64,000 nt of DNA, from the NCBI RefSeq assembly GCF_009830285.1, contig NZ_WUQX01000001.1, positions 1,116,501-1,180,500 on the forward strand. Direction: 5' to 3'. The notes beneath the pieces are model-generated. The model was not told where the DNA came from, did no database searches, and saw only the letters and a list, made by a program, of their open reading frames with translations. This document shows, in pieces, positions 44,392-53,579 of the stretch (position 1 is the stretch's first letter; every line of letters starts with the position of its first letter). A program made the translations under genes and the position numbers. This stretch comes from Sporofaciens musculi. GTDB taxonomy: Bacteria; Bacillota; Clostridia; Lachnospirales; Lachnospiraceae.

Positions 44392-45279
44392 ATGAAAAAG
44401 AACACCAGCGAAAAATTAATAAATTTATTGGGCGTTGCAGCCGGGAATGCAATATTGGCCCTTGCCGTGGTTGCTTTTATTGTTCCGGCAGGGATTCCGA
44501 TGGGAGGAGCTACCGGCTTGGGAATTGCCGGGAATCATTTTTGGGGAATTCGGACTTCAATCATCGTCTTTAGCTTGAACAGTATATTGCTTATCATAGC
44601 ATGGTTTATTCTGGGAAAAGGATTCGTAAAGAAAACTCTATTGAGTACATTTATCTATCCCTTATTTCTTGAACTGTTACAGAAAATTCCAGGAATCACA
44701 ACTATGACAGACAATATACTGTTGTCTGCCATTTTTGGAGGACTTCTTGTAGGCGTTAGCATGGGGATTGTGGTAAGGGTCGGAGGATCGACGGGGGGAA
44801 CGGATATTATTGCCCTGATAGCAAACAAAAAAACTTCCCTTTCAGTCGGCGTCACGGTGTATATGGTAGATTTTGTGGTTTTAGGCATACAGGCTTCTTT
44901 CTCTGATATGGAGCAAATACTTTATGGGATTATACTGACTCTTCTGGCAACAGTTGTGATTGATAAAGTTGTTCCGAATGGAAAGGTCTCTATGCAGGTG
45001 ATGATAATTTCAAGAGAGTATAAAAAGATTCAGGAAAAAATATTGCAGGACATAGAAGCCGGAGTGACGCTTTTTCACATACAGACGGGATATAGCGGTG
45101 AAGAACAGAAAGGAGTTATGTGTGTGATTCCAAGACACAAACTATTTGCTTTGAAAGAGATGGTCTGTGAAACAGATCCGTTTGCGTTTCTTACCATTAA
45201 TCAGATTAACGAGGTGAATGGTCAGGGATTTACCAGAGAACGTATTGCATATGAAGAACTCAAAAAGGAAAGAATATAA
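44392..45279 (+). CDS. YitT-family membrane protein
   Basis: 295 aa. About six hydrophobic helices in residues 10-200 with the family motifs GIPMGGATGLGIAGNHFWG and VVRVGGSTGGTDIIA. A C-terminal cytoplasmic DUF2179 domain (about 215-290) has MQVMIISREYKKIQEKI. Members are widespread Bacillota membrane proteins of unresolved role, with proposed transport activity. It starts 17 bases after the peptidase stop and is the last gene of the cluster. Whether it belongs functionally or is the flanking chromosome is not settled. Confidence 0.85.
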   Translation: MKKNTSEKLINLLGVAAGNAILALAVVAFIVPAGIPMGGATGLGIAGNHFWGIRTSIIVFSLNSILLIIAWFILGKGFVKKTLLSTFIYPLFLELLQKIPGITTMTDNILLSAIFGGLLVGVSMGIVVRVGGSTGGTDIIALIANKKTSLSVGVTVYMVDFVVLGIQASFSDMEQILYGIILTLLATVVIDKVVPNGKVSMQVMIISREYKKIQEKILQDIEAGVTLFHIQTGYSGEEQKGVMCVIPRHKLFALKEMVCETDPFAFLTINQINEVNGQGFTRERIAYEELKKERI

Positions 45280-45427
45280 ACTTCCTGTATCAAGATTTAA
45301 TATCGGACTTCCATTGCTGGTATGTATAAATTCGATTATCTTAAATAAGGTTTTCAAAAATATATGAAAAAAGAAACGATGAGTTACATTAGGGGACAAT
45401 TAGATGATTCCAAAATAGATTTGTAAA

Positions 45428-46950
45428 TGAACCGACCCCCAAAAGTTAGACCAAAAATCTAACGATTGGAGGTCGGTTTATTTTATGGCTAAATATAGCT
45501 TTCAGTTTAAGAAACAGGTAATAGATGCGTACCTGCGGGGTGAGGGTGGTTACACCTATCTGGCAGGAAAATATGGCGTAACCAACAGAAGGCAGGCGCT
45601 TAATTGGGTTCATAATTACGAGAAATATGGTGATCAAGGATTAATGCGTTCCCGAAAACAGATAAGCTCCATGTGGTAGAGTTATATTTATCAAGCGAAT
45701 TATCATATCAGGAGCTGGCTCTTTCTGAGGGGATCAGAAACAGTGCGTTGATCACCAAATGGGTTAATGATTTCAGGATTGCTGGCTCTGATGCTTTGAG
45801 ACCCAAAAAGAAGGGACGTAAAAAAACATTGAATGCATCAGACAAAAAACAAGTAATAAATCGACAGAAACGACACCAGTTGACACAAGTGCCGAACATG
45901 TAAAGCAGCTTGAGGATGAGCTTCTCAAGTTAAGGATAGAGAATGCTTATTTAAAAGAACTGAGGAGGCTGCGTTTAGAGGAGAAAACTCTTCTGAAAAA
46001 ACAGCGAGAATCGTCCACAGTCTCCGGGGAGAGTTCAAATTGAAAGACATTCGCGCTGTAATTGGTATTCCAAAAGCAACCTATATGTACTGGCAAAAAA
46101 GATTTGACAGGGAAAATCCTGATTGCAGGATAGAAGAAAAAATCATGGAGATCCATGAAGCCAACAGGGATTATGGATACCGCCGCGTGTATGGTGAACT
46201 GCGGAATCAGGGAATTGTAGCTAATAAGAAAAAAGTACAGCGGATCATGCAGAAATTTAACCTTCAGGTAACTTCCTTTACCAGAAAGAGCCGCAAATAC
46301 AGTTCTTACAAAGGCAGGGTTGGCACTATCGCTCCAAACAGGATAAAGAGACGATTCCATACGCATATACCGCACCAGAAGATCACCACAGACACAACGG
46401 AATTCAAATACTATGAAGTGGATCCCAAAGGGCATATGACAATGCATAAGCTGTATCTTGATCCTTTTATGGATATGTACAACGGTGAGATTTTAAGCTA
46501 TGGGATTGACAGGCATCCTTCCGCAGTAAATGTAATGTAAAGAACGCCTTAAATAAAGCAATTGAAATAACCGCTGACTGCCCTTACCGCAGGACATTCC
46601 ATTCCGATCAGGGATGGGCATACCAGATGAAAGCGTACGCACATCGGCTCAAGGAGGAACGGATTTTTCAGAGTATGTCACGGAAAGGCAACTGTTATGA
46701 CAATTCTGTCATGGAAAACTTCTTCGGGTTGCTGAAACAGGAGAGATATTACGGTACTGTTTATTACAGTTACGAGGAATTAAAGGTTACAATAGAAAAA
46801 TATATTAAGTATTACAATGAACAAAGAATAAAGGAGAAACTGGGATGGATGAGTCCTGTGCAATACAGACTCAGTATTCCGGCTGCATAAAACTAGCGAG
46901 GCAGTCGAAACTGTCTCGCTAATAAAGTCCAACTTTAAGGGGGCACCTCA
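45428..46950 (+). mobile_element. Decayed IS3-family (IS150-group) insertion sequence
   Basis: About 1.52 kb between imperfect terminal inverted repeats beginning TGAACCGACCCCC on the left and ending GGGGGCACCTCA on the right, sharing TGA, CCCC and AAAGTT/GAC blocks. It contains broken orfA and orfB. No target-site duplication is apparent (TAAA to the left, ATCA to the right), consistent with age or an end rearrangement. It separates the 35-45 kb cluster from the nucleoside hydrolase gene. Confidence 0.85.
45485..46890 (+). pseudogene. IS3-family transposase (orfA/orfB), frameshifted
   Basis: OrfA helix-turn-helix segments appear in three successive frames: 45485 to about 45660, about 45665 to 45850 (VVELYLSSELSYQELA), and about 45860 to 46043 (EHVKQLEDELLKLRIENAYL). 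At least two shifts therefore disrupt it. OrfB from 46040 encodes the DDE start (ITTDTTEFKYY) but stops at 46540 because of about five extra bases, then resumes (HSDQGWAY, NSVMENFFG) to 46890. Both the multiple shifts and the split DDE core show it is inactive. A programmed orfA/orfB shift would be normal; these others are not. Confidence 0.88.
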
Positions 46951-46978
46951 ATCATAATTATCTTCTTTTCATAAACTA

Positions 46979-48088
46979 TCACTCATCTAAAAGAGCAATA
47001 AGCTTTTCTTTAAATATCTTACTGTCTGTTTCGGTAGCAACATAGAAGTTGTAATTATCAAAGGTTATCTGAGAGTCGTAGCCGTAACCTTCCTTGTACA
47101 GAATTACCTGCCCGTACGCTTCATTGTCGTCCGTCATAACGCTTGCGTGGCAGGGTTGGGTCTTTTTAAGATAATCGTCCCACAGTACGCAAGCCATAGC
47201 GACTCCGTCGGCATCATCGGCAATCGGTAAGCCTCTTGTTTCTGTATTAAATTCTATCAGTCCGCTGAAGGCTTTGGCGAAGAATTCCGACAGTCCGCCT
47301 TTTTTCTCCAGCTCGTCAAGCTCTTCCTTGGAAAAAGTAGTTTCTTCAGGAAGCATATCGAAGCCGATTGCCGTAATCGCCACACCCGAATCAACCAGCA
47401 CCTTGTACGCCTCGGCGTCATGATAAACATTGAACTCCGCAACAGGCGTTGCGTTGCCAGGTCCAAAGCCCGCGGTTCCCATCGACCAGTATTTCTTGAC
47501 GCGCTTCATCGTTTCGGGATCTTTGTCAAATGCGAGCGCAAGATTGGTGACGGGACCGAGAGCGACAATTTCCACCTCGTCGGGATTCGCCTTTACCGCT
47601 TCAACGATAAAATCAACAGCGCCCTTATCCTCAGCTTTGCGCGTGGGATGAATCAGGTCTTGATCCCCCATACCATCCTTGCCGTAAACGCTGAAGGTTT
47701 CACGTTCCTTGCCGGTATATGTAGTAGAAGCGCCTGCATAAACAGGGGCGTCGCTGCCCGCCATTTCCAGCGTCATCAACGCGTTTTTGACTGCCTGATC
47801 GAGACTGACGTTTCCTGCGGAAACTGTCACGCCAAGAATATCAATGTTTTTAGCTTTTGCCGCGATAATCAACGCGGAGGCGTCGTCGCCCGCGGTGTCG
47901 GTATCAATAATGATTTTTCGCTTTTGCTGCGGTTCGTCAGACGCTTGAGTGGTTTCTGCAATTGTTGTAGCCGTTTCCAGTGTCTGCGAATTATCCTTGA
48001 CGCCGCAGCCGTTCAAGGAAAGGGCGCTCACAAACAGCATAACGGCAGAAAGAATCACGCTAACCGAACGATTAAATATCAACTTCAT
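46979..48088 (-). CDS. Lipoprotein nucleoside hydrolase
   Basis: 369 aa. Signal peptide with lipobox LNGC (Cys28) and a Thr/Ala/Gln-rich tether (about 32-55), then the nucleoside hydrolase domain. IIIDTDTAGDDASAL (about 59-73) holds the calcium-binding aspartates, and the C-terminal ADDADGVAMA supplies the last. Such enzymes cleave ribonucleosides to base plus ribose. Most are cytoplasmic, so a lipid-anchored outer-face enzyme would suggest salvage of external nucleosides. The nearby sequence lacks a linked nucleobase transporter. It is divergent from the hemerythrin gene and bordered by the IS. Confidence 0.88.
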   Translation of the reverse strand: MKLIFNRSVSVILSAVMLFVSALSLNGCGVKDNSQTLETATTIAETTQASDEPQQKRKIIIDTDTAGDDASALIIAAKAKNIDILGVTVSAGNVSLDQAVKNALMTLEMAGSDAPVYAGASTTYTGKERETFSVYGKDGMGDQDLIHPTRKAEDKGAVDFIVEAVKANPDEVEIVALGPVTNLALAFDKDPETMKRVKKYWSMGTAGFGPGNATPVAEFNVYHDAEAYKVLVDSGVAITAIGFDMLPEETTFSKEELDELEKKGGLSEFFAKAFSGLIEFNTETRGLPIADDADGVAMACVLWDDYLKKTQPCHASVMTDDNEAYGQVILYKEGYGYDSQITFDNYNFYVATETDSKIFKEKLIALLDE

Positions 48089-48699
48089 TTTAACTTACAT
48101 TCCTTTCATTATGATTTGTATATTATAACAGGAATATAAAAAATAATCCACCATAATTTCTAAGAACTACAAAATCAGTAATTAACTCAAACTTCCTAAG
48201 TCATAGTTTCTGTGCGGCGGTAGGATGACCTGTAATTTGCATAGGAGCACAGGACGATGTAATAAAAAAGAAAAGAGCCTCCGTTTGTCCGGATGCCCTT
48301 GTTAGTGACGAGTGACCGTATGAAATCTCTGTAAATTCTGCATCGAGGAAATTCTACGATTTGTTTCAGCTCTAGTTGACGTGGTTAATTGGGATTTACG
48401 GAGAGACTTTTGGAAGCATTATTGAAAATAATTATTGAATGAGATAAAATGAATGACATAGAATGTGTAGGAGGGTAGTTGTGATGAACGTGTATAGGAA
48501 TACACATTGATATTTTTTACTATACGTAGTATAGTAAAGATTGACAGACAGGGAAGACTGTTTGCGAAGATAGTATTTTTCAAGATTTACTGCTTTATAT
48601 GAAAAGCAACATTTAGCAGATGATGGTCTGCAAATTTAGGAAAGGAATGAAGTTCCACAGAAATTATTAGAATACATCTGTGGAAAAGGAGGATTTCAT
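48089..48699. other. Intergenic region without a recognisable gene
   Basis: About 610 bases between divergent genes. Apart from the palindrome at 48516-48538 and a TTGACA just after it (48541-48546), I see no tRNA, riboswitch or convincing ORF. A start-like ATG at 48484 with GGAGG gives only eight codons. The part from 48250 to 48420 has no clear structure. Confidence 0.5.
48516..48538. promoter_or_regulatory. Perfect 10-bp palindrome, candidate operator
   Basis: TTTACTATAC and its exact complement GTATAGTAAA are separated by GTA, directly before a TTGACA at 48541. Palindromes of this ACTATAC type are typical repressor sites (GntR, BlaI or PadR families) but no such regulator is in the window. 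Confidence 0.6.
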
Positions 48700-50043
48700 A
48701 TGGAGAACCAATTAGTATGGAAGGAAGAGTACAATATCGGAGTAGACGTTATTGACAAGGAGCATCAGAGACTGTTTAAGATTATCAATAAGTTGTTTGC
48801 ATTTGGGAAAGAGGAGAAGAAAAGTCAGTGGGCATGTCAGGAAGGGATTAAGTATTTCAAGGACCATGCGATGAAGCATTTTTTAGAAGAAGAAAATTAC
48901 ATGAAGTCAATCGGGTATGAAGGATATGCCGCCCACAGACATCTGCATGAAGGCTTCCGCAAGAAGATGCTGCCTGCGCTTGAGGAGGAGCTGGAACAGA
49001 CGAATTATTCCGAGAATTCGGTTGACCATTTTTTAGGCGTCTGTGCAGGATGGCTGATTGGGCATACCTTGACAGAGGATCGTGCGATTACGGGAGAAGG
49101 GATGAGCAAGTGGATAGATCTTCTGCCGGAAGAAGAACTTGAGGCTATGAAGAAGGTAATCGTTCAACTGGTATATGATATGTTTCATCTGGAGTCCCAT
49201 GTGCTTAGCGATGGTTACAGCGGGGAGAAGTTTGGGAGAGGGTTGTATTGCCGCCTGGTCTACGGAATGGAACAGGAGGAAGAAAATAGAGAGATTTTTC
49301 TGGCATTTGAAGAAAAGCTGTTAATTAACACAGTTGGAAAGGCTATGGGAATAGAGACGAACAAGCTGGATACCATGCTGGTCAATGCTACCAGATTTAC
49401 GGCGCATCAGTTTGTAAAGCGTGTAATGGAGCATCTGCCCGATGCAGAAGGATGTGAGATTAAGGAAGAAAACCTTCTTACATATGAGCAGTTCCAGGAT
49501 GTGTTTGAAAAGGAAAAGATGCAGGTTAGTCTGTTGTTCGATACAGGGGAGGGATACTTTGCCTATTGCGTAATAGCGCCTCATATGCTGGATAAAGGCG
49601 CGGCAACCCCGATTGGCGTGGAGAACGCCATGGCAGAGGTTGAAGAATATCTCAAGAAGCGAGATATACCACAGAGGCAGAAGATACTGATAGTAGATGA
49701 TTCCATGACGATACGTCAGGGGATGAAGCAGCTATTGTGCGAGGATTATGAGATTGCCATGGCATCCTCTGGAATGTCTGCCTTCCGCTCCATTGCTTTG
49801 GACCGTCCGGACCTGGTGCTGTTGGACTATGAGATGCCGGTTTGTGACGGAAAGCAGGTATTGGAGATGATCCGCTCGGAGGAGGAGTTTGCCGATATTC
49901 CGATTATCTTTTTGACGGGCAGGACAGACCCAGGGACTGTGAGGAAGCTGGTATCGTTAAAACCGGATGGATATCTGGCGAAATATTTGAAGCCGGCAGA
50001 GATTAAGCAGAAGATTGATGCTTATTTTGAGAAGAAGATATGA
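48700..50043 (+). CDS. Hemerythrin - CheX-like - response-receiver fusion
   Basis: 447 aa behind AAAAGGAGG. Residues 1-135 are a bacteriohemerythrin: ligands H22, H60, E64, H79 and H83 plus a later H/D pair (WLIGHTLTED) match the di-iron, oxygen-binding site. A middle region of about 170 residues (LPEEELEAMKK to about 320) resembles a CheX-like domain. The C-terminal receiver (about 325-445) has VDDS, phospho-acceptor in LVLLDYEMP and the lysine in YLAKYLKP. It may sense oxygen in an anaerobe and pass it to a phosphorelay. No kinase or output domain is adjacent. Confidence 0.85.
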   Translation: MENQLVWKEEYNIGVDVIDKEHQRLFKIINKLFAFGKEEKKSQWACQEGIKYFKDHAMKHFLEEENYMKSIGYEGYAAHRHLHEGFRKKMLPALEEELEQTNYSENSVDHFLGVCAGWLIGHTLTEDRAITGEGMSKWIDLLPEEELEAMKKVIVQLVYDMFHLESHVLSDGYSGEKFGRGLYCRLVYGMEQEEENREIFLAFEEKLLINTVGKAMGIETNKLDTMLVNATRFTAHQFVKRVMEHLPDAEGCEIKEENLLTYEQFQDVFEKEKMQVSLLFDTGEGYFAYCVIAPHMLDKGAATPIGVENAMAEVEEYLKKRDIPQRQKILIVDDSMTIRQGMKQLLCEDYEIAMASSGMSAFRSIALDRPDLVLLDYEMPVCDGKQVLEMIRSEEEFADIPIIFLTGRTDPGTVRKLVSLKPDGYLAKYLKPAEIKQKIDAYFEKKI

Positions 50044-50078
50044 AGCTTGTCTGTAATGAAGAACGAGTGATATAATAG

Positions 50079-50119
50079 AAGGGGATGGCGCTTTGGGATA
50101 ATGCGGCATCCCCTTTATT
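50079..50119. terminator. Bidirectional terminator
   Basis: AAGGGGATG / CATCCCCTT perfect 9-bp stem, then TATTT, between the hemerythrin fusion and the convergent AzlD gene. Confidence 0.78.
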
Positions 50120-50436
50120 TACATAAGATATGCAGACGCCGCCTCACATACGAACACGACGCAGCAGCAAAGAGCAGCTATCCCCATCATATTGACGCCC
50201 TTCCATGCAGCAATAATTCCCACAACTAAAGCCAGAATTCCGGCAACTGGAATCTGAGGCGCCGTGATAATCGCAGGGAAGGTCATGACCGCAAGCGTTA
50301 CATAAGGCACGTAATAGAGAAATGAGCGTATAAGAGGATTTTTAATCTTTCCGCGTATCAGCGTCAGGGGAAGCACGCGGATTAGGCAGGATACTGCCGC
50401 TGCCACCAGTATGTAAATGTAGATATTATGGGTCAT
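50119..50436 (-). CDS. azlD: AzlD family branched-chain amino-acid exporter subunit
   Basis: 105 aa. The start MTHNIYIY follows AAGGAGG; the longer in-frame start overlaps azlC deeply and is rejected. Four hydrophobic segments fill most of the sequence (IYILVAAAVSCLIRVLPLTL first), as in AzlD/YgaH. With AzlC it forms an exporter of branched-chain amino acids or azaleucine. It overlaps the azlC stop by 11 bases. Confidence 0.88.
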   Translation of the reverse strand: MTHNIYIYILVAAAVSCLIRVLPLTLIRGKIKNPLIRSFLYYVPYVTLAVMTFPAIITAPQIPVAGILALVVGIIAAWKGVNMMGIAALCCCVVFVCEAASAYLM

Positions 50437-51184
50437 GTTCTGCCGCCTCCTTATCCAAATCAGCCGCTCTATGATTGTCTTCCTCATCATTTACCGGAAA
50501 TAATATGGCTGCAAGTCCGGCAATGATTACGGTAAGCAGGCTGATCTTCATGCTGTCGGACATGTGATAAAACAGAGGAAGCTTTGATGCGGCAAAGCTT
50601 GCGGCAAAGCTTACGAGTACCACACCGCCGACGATTTTATCAGTTCTGGCTGCAGGAATAATGATTGCTATAAACATTCCGTACAATGCGACGCTCAAAG
50701 CGCTGACAACAGAGGGCGGCAGAATATTGCCTGCCACAATCCCTATGGCAGTACCCATAGCCCAGCTTGGCAGCGCGACAGCCATAGCGCCGTAATTATA
50801 ATAAGGGTTCAGCCTTCCGGTTCTGCCAATGCTGATCCCGAAAATCTCGTCTGTTATTCCGAAGCCCACCAGGAATCTATGTGCAAGGGAGGTGACAGGA
50901 TCAAATTTCTGGCTCAATGCGCAGCTCATCAGCAGATACCGTATATTAGTTACCAGAATGACGAAGACCATCTCAATATAAGGCGCATTCGCCAGAATCA
51001 CGGTGAATTCGGCGTACTCCCCTGCGGAGGCATGGTTCAACATACTGGACAGAAATCCTTGAAAGGGGTTTAATCCAGCCTTTTTTGCTACAATTCCAAG
51101 TGAAAACGCTACTGCAAAATAACCTAAGGCAATGGGAATCCCGTCCCGTATCCCATTGGCAAATGCGTTCTTATTCCGATTCAT
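50426..51184 (-). CDS. azlC: AzlC family branched-chain amino-acid exporter
   Basis: 252 aa. AzlC signature IALGYFAVAFSLGIVAKKAGL at the N-terminus, about six to seven membrane helices, and an acidic, charged tail. It is the large subunit of the AzlCD exporter. The ATG overlaps the phosphodiesterase stop by 14 bases, so the three minus-strand genes (phosphodiesterase, azlC, azlD) likely form one transcript. GGAG lies 13 bases before the start, further than usual. Confidence 0.92.
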   Translation of the reverse strand: MNRNKNAFANGIRDGIPIALGYFAVAFSLGIVAKKAGLNPFQGFLSSMLNHASAGEYAEFTVILANAPYIEMVFVILVTNIRYLLMSCALSQKFDPVTSLAHRFLVGFGITDEIFGISIGRTGRLNPYYNYGAMAVALPSWAMGTAIGIVAGNILPPSVVSALSVALYGMFIAIIIPAARTDKIVGGVVLVSFAASFAASKLPLFYHMSDSMKISLLTVIIAGLAAILFPVNDEEDNHRAADLDKEAAEHDP

Positions 51185-51740
51185 TTTTTAATCCATTCTC
51201 CAGGTCAAAGTGTCGGTAAGACTGTCCGGCCAGAGTCTTCCATGTAAATACCCCCTTTTCAAGCATCATATAGCTGTGCTCGCTTGCCTCCTTCGGGATG
51301 GAGATGGAGCCAGGATTCAGGTAGTATCTGCCGTCAAAATCTTCTGCCACAGGGATATGGGTGTGTCCGTGAAGCAGGATATCGCCCTTCTTTAACATTG
51401 GCGGATTGGCGGTATTATGAATGTGTCCGTGAGTGGCGAATATCATATGTCCCTGCTCGTATAGGATACAGTAGTCCGCAAGGATTGGGAATTCCAACAC
51501 CATCTGGTCTACGTCCGTGTCACAGTTCCCCCGCACGCACAGGATATCTTCCTTCATAGGGTTTAAAAGGTCTATAACCTCTTTTGGAGCATAGCCTTTG
51601 GGAAGATCATTTCTTGGTCCGTGATAGAGGATGTCTCCCAGAAGAAGCAGCTTGTCGGGTTGTTCTGCCTTGTACTGCTCCAGTAATTGTCTTAGATAGT
51701 AAGCGCTTCCGTGAATGTCAGATGCGATCATTATTTTCAT
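51171..51740 (-). CDS. YfcE/MJ0936-type metallophosphodiesterase
   Basis: 189 aa. The start MKIMIASDIHG follows AAAGGA; the longer frame upstream has no site. Metal ligands: D and H in ASDIHG, D in LLGDILYHG, N in RGNCD, H in ATHGH and the terminal HGHTHIP. This set defines the single-domain calcineurin-like phosphodiesterases that cleave phosphodiester model substrates. Physiological target unknown. First gene of the azlCD transcript. Confidence 0.93.
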   Translation of the reverse strand: MKIMIASDIHGSAYYLRQLLEQYKAEQPDKLLLLGDILYHGPRNDLPKGYAPKEVIDLLNPMKEDILCVRGNCDTDVDQMVLEFPILADYCILYEQGHMIFATHGHIHNTANPPMLKKGDILLHGHTHIPVAEDFDGRYYLNPGSISIPKEASEHSYMMLEKGVFTWKTLAGQSYRHFDLENGLKNESE

Positions 51741-51940
51741 GGTATATAAATCCTTTCTGTAAAATAGATTGGCAATCGATATTTGTCGATTCCCTTCACA
51801 TAGTATAGCTTGTATGAAGGCGGGATTCAAGGAAAAGTTAGCTGATTTCCACTGGGCAGGCAGAAAAAACTCTGGATAATTACACTCCTTCTTGTATAAT
51901 AGAAATGAGAGAGTAATATACGGAAGATGGAGGGAGAGAT

Positions 51941-53503
51941 ATGGAGAAAGATACATCCAGTACGATAAGGCGCGCTGAACAATTTCAGATGATATTGATT
52001 GGAGAGGGATTGGTAGTGGGAGGCATTGCAGGACTGGTCATTGTCCTGTATAGAATGTTTCTGGAATATGCAGGGAAATGGCTGAATATGCTTCTGGAAT
52101 TCTGTAAAGGGAAGCCTATTCGGATTGCAGGCTGGTTTTTGGTCCTTCTTGTGCTGGCATGGCTGGTAGGAAAGCTACTTAAGTATGAGCCAATGATTTC
52201 AGGCAGCGGAATTCCCCAGCTTGAGGGGGAGATGACAGGAAAACTTGATCAGAGATGGTGGAGGGTTCTTCCTGCGAAATTTCTTGGAGGCTTCTTGTGC
52301 CTCTTAGGAGGTCTGGCTCTGGGGAGAGAGGGCCCGTCTATCCAGTTAGGGGCAATGGTAGGCAAAGGCGTTTCCAAAGGAATGGAACGGGGAGTGACGG
52401 AGGAAAAGTATCTCCTGACCTGCGGCGCCAGCGCAGGTCTTGCGGCGGCGTTTCATGCGCCGTTGGCAGGGGTGATGTTTTCACTGGAGGAGGTGCATAA
52501 GAATTTTTCTGTATCAGTACTGGTGTCGGTTATGACTGCCTCCTTATCGGCTGATTTCATGGCTTCCACGGTTATGGGAGTGGATTCTGTGTTTCAGTTT
52601 CAAATTATCAGGCCGCTGCCGCCGGAATATTACGGAATGATTCTGCTCTTAGGAATTGTGCTTGGAGCCCTTGGGGCGTTCTATAACTGGTTTACTTTAA
52701 AGGTGCAGTCATTTTACCGCAATGCAAAAGGCTTAAGCGTGACCAAGAAGCTTATGATTCCGTTTTTATGTGCAGGCGTCCTTGGGTTTACCATGCCGGA
52801 GTTTCTTGGAAGCGGACATGCGCTGCTTGACTATCTGACGACTGAGGACGTCATGCTTGGAACCATATTATTTTTTCTGGTAGGAAGGTTTATTTTCTCG
52901 GCGGTCTGCTTTGGCTCTGGGGCGCCGGGAGGCATCTTTTTTCCTCTGTTGGTGTTAGGCGGATTTATCGGCGGTGCGTTTGCGACGGTAGGCGTACATT
53001 ATATGGGGTTGGATATGATGTACATCAATAATTTTGTTGTGCTTGCAATGGCGGGATATTTTGCGGCAATTGTGCGCGCGCCTTTGACTGGCATTATTCT
53101 AATCTTTGAAATGACAGGGTCCCTAAGCCAGATGATGACGCTGTCCATCGTTTCTGTGGTGGCGTACGTGGTGGCAACCCTGCTTCGGTCGAAGCCGATT
53201 TATGAGAGTCTTCTGGAACGGATATTGGAGCAGCGGGGGGAGGAAAAGGCTGTGGACCACGGAGAAAAGGTATTGCAGAATTTTGTTGTGCTTCAGGGCT
53301 CAAGACTTGAGGAGGCATTAATTAAAGAGATTGAGTGGCCGAAAAACTGCCTGATTGTGGCGGTGCAGAGAGGTTCTGATGAGATTATTCCCAGGGGAAG
53401 TACGAAGCTTAGGACAGGGGATGTTATTGTGGCAATGACGAATGAGAGAGAAATTGCGGCAGTACATGATGAGATGGAGAAGCTCTGTAGGGAGGTGTTT
53501 TGA
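51941..53503 (+). CDS. ClC-type chloride transporter with RCK_C domain
   Basis: 520 aa. Three ClC selectivity motifs are seen: GSGIPQLEGEM (about 87-97), GREGPSIQLGAMVG with the gating glutamate (about 128-141) and GSGAPGGIFFPLLVLGG (about 326-342). There are some ten to twelve membrane helices. The C-terminal about 80 residues form a TrkA-C/RCK_C regulatory domain (NCLIVAVQRGSDEIIPRGSTKLRTGD). GGAGG lies just before the ATG. Whether it is a proton antiporter or channel cannot be told from sequence alone. Confidence 0.93.
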   Translation: MEKDTSSTIRRAEQFQMILIGEGLVVGGIAGLVIVLYRMFLEYAGKWLNMLLEFCKGKPIRIAGWFLVLLVLAWLVGKLLKYEPMISGSGIPQLEGEMTGKLDQRWWRVLPAKFLGGFLCLLGGLALGREGPSIQLGAMVGKGVSKGMERGVTEEKYLLTCGASAGLAAAFHAPLAGVMFSLEEVHKNFSVSVLVSVMTASLSADFMASTVMGVDSVFQFQIIRPLPPEYYGMILLLGIVLGALGAFYNWFTLKVQSFYRNAKGLSVTKKLMIPFLCAGVLGFTMPEFLGSGHALLDYLTTEDVMLGTILFFLVGRFIFSAVCFGSGAPGGIFFPLLVLGGFIGGAFATVGVHYMGLDMMYINNFVVLAMAGYFAAIVRAPLTGIILIFEMTGSLSQMMTLSIVSVVAYVVATLLRSKPIYESLLERILEQRGEEKAVDHGEKVLQNFVVLQGSRLEEALIKEIEWPKNCLIVAVQRGSDEIIPRGSTKLRTGDVIVAMTNEREIAAVHDEMEKLCREVF

Positions 53504-53531
53504 AAATAATTCTGCTTTTTTTGAATAGGCA

Positions 53532-53559
53532 TTGACAGATTGGATTAATTTGCTATAAT
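53532..53559 (+). promoter_or_regulatory. Promoter of the large surface protein
   Basis: TTGACA, 16-bp spacer and TATAAT. Transcription would start about 330 bases before the ATG at 53895, leaving a long untranslated leader. Confidence 0.8.
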
Positions 53560-53579
53560 ATATTTTACCAAGCAGCGGC

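Noticed and set aside
45364..45426. 20-codon ORF just before the IS
   Set aside because: Too short, ribosome site too far away, and no recognised protein; perhaps a remnant of a gene cut by the IS.
34200..45430. Duplicated tRNA-Leu 3' end as an attachment site
   Set aside because: The end sequence TCTGCGGCA was not found again at the far side of the cluster, so a tRNA-targeted island is not proven.
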